Origin: an uncultured Collinsella sp.
GTDB lineage: Bacteria; Actinomycetota; Coriobacteriia; Coriobacteriales; Coriobacteriaceae
Direction of reading: 5' to 3'
Length of the DNA stretch: 24,938 bases
Assembly: GCA_934654605.1 (NCBI GenBank)
Contig: CAKUGH010000018.1
Location: 1 to 24,938 of the forward strand
The first letter of the stretch is position 1, and each line of letters starts with the position of its first letter. Below are positions 21,855 to 24,938 of the stretch, piece by piece. The notes beneath the pieces are model-generated. The model did not search any database. It had not been told where the DNA came from and was given only the letters and a program-made list of their open reading frames with translations. Made by a program: the position numbers and the translations under genes.

Positions 21855-24685
21855 TGGCTGCCAAACTCATCGATCTTTCCTTTACGCTCAACGGCCGCAA
21901 GGTCAAGGTTCAGATTGCCCCCGATACTATGCTGTTTGCGCTGCTGCGCGAGCAGGGCTGCGCGTCGGTGCGCTGCGCCTGCGAGACCACCAACTGCGGC
22001 CTGTGCACGGTATGGCTCGACGGCGACCCGGTGCTGAGCTGCTCGGTTCCCGCCGCGCGCGTCGAGGGACGCTCCATCACCACGCTCGAGGGCCTCAAGG
22101 CCGAGTCCGAGGCACTTGCCCGCGCGATGGCTGCTGAAGGCGCCGAGCAGTGCGGTTTTTGCGCCCCCGGCCTTATCATGAACGTGCTGGCCTTGGCCCG
22201 CGCCGCCAAGGAGGACCCGAGCCTCGTCGCCACGCGCGAGGAGCTCTCGCGCCAGCTTGCCGGCAACCTCTGCCGCTGCAGCGGCTACGAGAGCCAGCTG
22301 CGCGCCATCGTCCGCTTCCTCAACGAGTCCGGCGTGCAGGTGGGCTTTGAGATGCCCGAGCTGCCGGTCAATAACACCAGCTCCGACGGCGTTACGTACA
22401 AGCAGATCACCCACAAGCAGCCCAAGAAGGACTCGAAGGCGCTGCTCGAGGGCCGTCCCGTCTACACAGGCGATATGGTGCCCGCCGGCGCGCTCATCGT
22501 CAAACTCAAGCGCAGCCCCTATGCCCGCGCCAAGATCCGCTCCATCGACACGTCGCGTGCCCTCAAGGTGCCCGGTGTCGTGGGCGTCTATACCTACGAG
22601 GACGTGCCCCAGCGCCGCTTTACCATTGCCGGCCAGAGCTATCCGCAGCCCTCGCCCTACGACCGACTGATCCTCGAGAACCTCGTGCGCTATCAAAACG
22701 AGGAGGTGGCGATCGTCGCCGCCGAGACCGAGGAGGCCGCCGACAAGGCGCTCAAGCTCATCAAGGTCGACTACGAGGTGCTCGAGCCGTTGCTCGACTT
22801 TACCAAGGCACTCGATAACGACATCGTGGTCCACCCCGAGGGCGACGTGACCTTTATGTTCCCGCAGGGCGGCGACGTGCCGCGCAACCTGGTATGCAGC
22901 GGCGTCAGCGACTTTGGCGACCTGGACGAGGCCTTCGCCCAGAGCGACATCGTCTTTGAGCGCACCTACACCAGCCAGGCCACGCAGACCGCGCCCATGG
23001 AGACCTTCCGCGCCTTCGCGACGACCGACGCGTTCGGCCGCATCTCGGTGACCACCTCCACGCAGGTGCCCTTCCACGTGCGTCGCATGATCGCGCAGTC
23101 GCTCGACATTCCGCAGTCGCAGGTGCAGGTCATCAAGCCGCGCATCGGCGGCGGCTTTGGCTCCAAGCAGTCGGGCTGCTGCGAGATCTTCGTGGCGTTC
23201 GTCACCCAGCAGACCGGCCGTCCGAGCTACTGCTGCTACACCCGCGAGGAGACCATCACCGCGGGTAACTCGCGCCACCAGATGCAGATGACCGTCAAGA
23301 TGGGTGCCATGAACGACGGCACCATCACGGCCATCGACCTGCATACGCTGTCCAACGCCGGAGCGTACGGCGAGCACACCACCACGACGATCGGCCTTTC
23401 GGGCCACAAGAGCCTGCCGATCTACAACCATGTGAAGGCGAGCCGCTTTAGGTGGGACGCCGTCTACACCAACACCAACCGCGGCGGCGCGTATCGCGGC
23501 TACGGTGCCACCCAGGGCCAGTTTGCCGTGGAGAGCGCCGTCAACGAGCTCGCCGACATGCTGCACATGGACCCCGCCGACCTGCGCCTCAAGAACATGG
23601 TGCGCGAGGGCGAGATCATGCCGCAGTACTACAACGAGAAGCTCAACGCCTGCGCGCTCGACCGTTGCCTGCTGCGCGCGATGGACATGATCGGTTGGCG
23701 CGACAAGCCGTTGGCCGTCGACCTGGGCGACCGTGTGCGCGCCCTGGGCTGCGCGCTCACCATGCAGGGCTCGGGTATTTCCAACGTGGATATCGCCGGT
23801 ATCGACATGCGCCTGGAAGAGGATGGCTTTATTACGATTTCGACCGGCGCCACCGATAACGGCATGGGCGTCGATACGATTCTGGCGCAGATTGCCGCCG
23901 AGGAGCTGGGCGTGGAGAGTTCGCTGATCGTGGTGCGCGGCGTGGACACCGACGTGTCGCCGTTCGACGCCGGCTCGTATGCGAGCTCCGGTACGTACGT
24001 GACGGGCCTTGCCGCCAAGAACGCCGCGACCGAGCTGCGCGAGAAGATTTGCGCCAAGGCCGCCCAGATGTGGGACGTGGACGCCGCCGACGTGGTCTTC
24101 GATGGCCAGTACGTGCGCCTGTCCGACGAGCGCGCCGCGCGTGAGCAGAACCGCTACCTCACGCTGCGCGACTTTGCCAACCTGTGTGTCAAGAACATCG
24201 AGGGCGGCGACGCGCTGACCTCGCACGCTTCTGCCTGCCTGCCCGTTTCGCCTCCGCCGTTTATGGCCGGCATTGCCGAGGTCGAGGTCGATAAGGCTAC
24301 CGGCAAGGTGACTGTGGTGGACTACGCCGCTGCCGTTGACTGCGGCACCGTGATCAACGAGGCGCTCGCACGCGTCCAGGCCGAGGGCGGCATTGCCCAA
24401 GGTATCGGTCACGCGCTCTACGAGATCGTGGAGCACGACGACCGCGGTCGCCTGCGCACCGGCAACTTTATGAGCTACAAGCTGCCCACGCGCCTGGATA
24501 TCGGCAGCATCCGCGTGGCCTTTGAGCCGAGCTACGAGCCGACGGGCCCGTTTGGCGCCAAGTCGATCGGCGAGGTCGTCATCAACACGCCGCTCGCCGC
24601 CGTGGCCTCGGCCGTCGCACACGCCACCGGCCACCAGGTCCGCTCGCTGCCCATCACGCCGGAAAAGGCGCTGCTAGGGGAGTAG
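21854..24685 (+). CDS. Fused [2Fe-2S]-molybdopterin subunit of a xanthine dehydrogenase-family hydroxylase (XdhD-like)
   Basis: This 943-residue protein fuses an iron-sulfur domain (1 to about 160) to the Mo-binding domain (about 195-943), as in E. coli XdhD/YgfN (956). First cluster: VRCACETTNCGLC (Cys43, 48, 51), with Cys41 extra and a later LSC. Second cluster: QCGFC (Cys100, 103) and LCRCSG (Cys140, 142). Mo-domain motifs are APMETF, GGGFGSK (432-438), NRGGAYRGYGATQGQFAVE and GPFGAKSIGE with catalytic Glu907. Such enzymes hydroxylate purines or other heterocycles; E. coli XdhD has been linked to purine salvage and to selenate reduction, and some relatives carry labile selenium. The nearby sel and DUF3343 genes make a selenium-dependent enzyme possible, but the sequence alone does not show it. 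No signal peptide; cytoplasmic. Confidence 0.9.
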   Translation: MAAKLIDLSFTLNGRKVKVQIAPDTMLFALLREQGCASVRCACETTNCGLCTVWLDGDPVLSCSVPAARVEGRSITTLEGLKAESEALARAMAAEGAEQCGFCAPGLIMNVLALARAAKEDPSLVATREELSRQLAGNLCRCSGYESQLRAIVRFLNESGVQVGFEMPELPVNNTSSDGVTYKQITHKQPKKDSKALLEGRPVYTGDMVPAGALIVKLKRSPYARAKIRSIDTSRALKVPGVVGVYTYEDVPQRRFTIAGQSYPQPSPYDRLILENLVRYQNEEVAIVAAETEEAADKALKLIKVDYEVLEPLLDFTKALDNDIVVHPEGDVTFMFPQGGDVPRNLVCSGVSDFGDLDEAFAQSDIVFERTYTSQATQTAPMETFRAFATTDAFGRISVTTSTQVPFHVRRMIAQSLDIPQSQVQVIKPRIGGGFGSKQSGCCEIFVAFVTQQTGRPSYCCYTREETITAGNSRHQMQMTVKMGAMNDGTITAIDLHTLSNAGAYGEHTTTTIGLSGHKSLPIYNHVKASRFRWDAVYTNTNRGGAYRGYGATQGQFAVESAVNELADMLHMDPADLRLKNMVREGEIMPQYYNEKLNACALDRCLLRAMDMIGWRDKPLAVDLGDRVRALGCALTMQGSGISNVDIAGIDMRLEEDGFITISTGATDNGMGVDTILAQIAAEELGVESSLIVVRGVDTDVSPFDAGSYASSGTYVTGLAAKNAATELREKICAKAAQMWDVDAADVVFDGQYVRLSDERAAREQNRYLTLRDFANLCVKNIEGGDALTSHASACLPVSPPPFMAGIAEVEVDKATGKVTVVDYAAAVDCGTVINEALARVQAEGGIAQGIGHALYEIVEHDDRGRLRTGNFMSYKLPTRLDIGSIRVAFEPSYEPTGPFGAKSIGEVVINTPLAAVASAVAHATGHQVRSLPITPEKALLGE

Positions 24686-24708
24686 GCGAGCTCGCTCGCT
24701 TCCCGTCC

Positions 24709-24758
24709 GGAAACTGCATCCCATTTTTCAGCCGAAATCTGGGATGCAGTTTCCTTTT
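24709..24758 (+). terminator. Terminator of the Mo hydroxylase operon (repeat B1)
   Basis: GGAAACTGCATCCCA (24709-24723) pairs perfectly over 15 bp with TGGGATGCAGTTTCC (24740-24754), and TTTT follows. It lies 23 bp after the stop codon. It is also one half of an inverted pair of repeat elements together with 24771-24816. Confidence 0.75.
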
Positions 24759-24770
24759 GAAGCCCTTCGC

Positions 24771-24816
24771 GGAAAGCGCGACCCGGAATATCGGTTCAAA
24801 ATGGGACGCGCTTTCC
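24771..24816. repeat. Palindromic repeat B2, inverted partner of B1
   Basis: GGAAAGCGCGACCC (24771-24784) pairs with GGGACGCGCTTTCC (24803-24816) with one A-A mismatch. The element is 46 bp, exactly the length of B1 (24709-24754). Read on the opposite strand its inside begins CCCATTTT and contains CCGA, as B1 does, so it is the same element type in reverse orientation. Confidence 0.8.
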
Positions 24817-24915
24817 CTTGCTCGTGCCATTCACTCGTGGTGAGGTCGTGAGCCTAAAAAGGTGTGCGTGCGCTTGCCGTTCGTATCTGCTATCATTCCT
24901 AGTCTGTGCGCTCAT
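24817..24915 (+). promoter_or_regulatory. Promoter region of the tRNA-Leu gene
   Basis: TGCTATCAT (24888-24896) is a TGn extended -10 with TATCAT, 19 bp before the tRNA start. TTGCCG (24874-24879) is too near to act as its -35. No protein-coding gene is seen in this gap. Confidence 0.45.
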
Positions 24916-24938
24916 GCGGGCGTGGCGGAATTGGTAGA
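24916..24938 (+). tRNA. tRNA-Leu (3' end cut off by the window)
   Basis: The 23 visible bases start GCGGGCGTGGCGGAATTGG and end TAGA, which matches the acceptor and D-arm of class II bacterial leucine tRNAs. The anticodon lies outside, so the isoacceptor cannot be given. Confidence 0.85.

Noticed and set aside
21851..24634. A 927-codon open frame on the - strand opposite the Mo hydroxylase subunit
   Set aside because: The + strand frame carries clear [2Fe-2S] and Mo motifs; the antisense product is repetitive Val/Gly/His/Arg sequence typical of antisense shadows.

Overview
The window is high-GC bacterial DNA with tightly packed genes, every one on the + strand. Gene content and protein character suggest an anaerobic gut actinobacterium of the class Coriobacteriia, most likely Collinsella or a close relative. 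That assignment is inference from memory of such genomes, not a search result. Three themes stand out: hydrogen and formate metabolism, selenocysteine synthesis and insertion, and molybdenum enzymes.

Region 1 (1-11866) is a formate hydrogenlyase operon of the Hyf (FHL-2, group 4a [NiFe]-hydrogenase) type: hyfB (5' end cut off), hyfC, hyfD, hyfE, hyfF, hyfG, hyfH, hyfI, hyfJ, the maturation protease hycI and a formate/nitrite channel of the FocA family. Gaps are 0-40 bp, with overlaps or abutments at several joints, and a GC-rich hairpin closes the operon. Three large antiporter-like membrane subunits (HyfB, HyfD, HyfF) are present, which is the Hyf rather than the Hyc layout. HyfA and the formate dehydrogenase would be expected upstream, outside the window.

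Region 2 (11953-17545) holds an orphan soluble bis-molybdopterin oxidoreductase with a Cys Mo ligand, then selA and selB overlapping by ATGA. Region 3 (17546-19142) contains inverted repeats, including a perfect 40-bp pair, then selC (tRNA-Sec, UCA anticodon), its terminator, mobA (molybdopterin guanine dinucleotide synthesis) and a DUF3343 putative Se/S-carrier protein with a Cys-rich N-terminus. selA, selB and selC are therefore all within 3.8 kb; selD is not in the window.

Region 4 (19143-24758) has a monocistronic glutamate dehydrogenase gene with its own leader and terminator. It is followed by a two-gene molybdenum hydroxylase operon of the xanthine dehydrogenase family (FAD subunit, then a fused [2Fe-2S]-Mo subunit, as in E. 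coli YgfM/XdhD). The 3' end (24759-24938) carries a palindromic repeat and the first 23 nt of a tRNA-Leu gene.

A plausible way the genes work together: formate is moved by the FNT channel and split to CO2 and H2 by FHL, whose formate dehydrogenase is usually a Sec/Mo enzyme. The sel genes supply selenocysteine and mobA the bis-MGD cofactor. The DUF3343 protein and the Mo hydroxylase may add a second, labile-selenium branch. The intergenic DNA is rich in dispersed palindromic repeats, which is the least explained part of the window.
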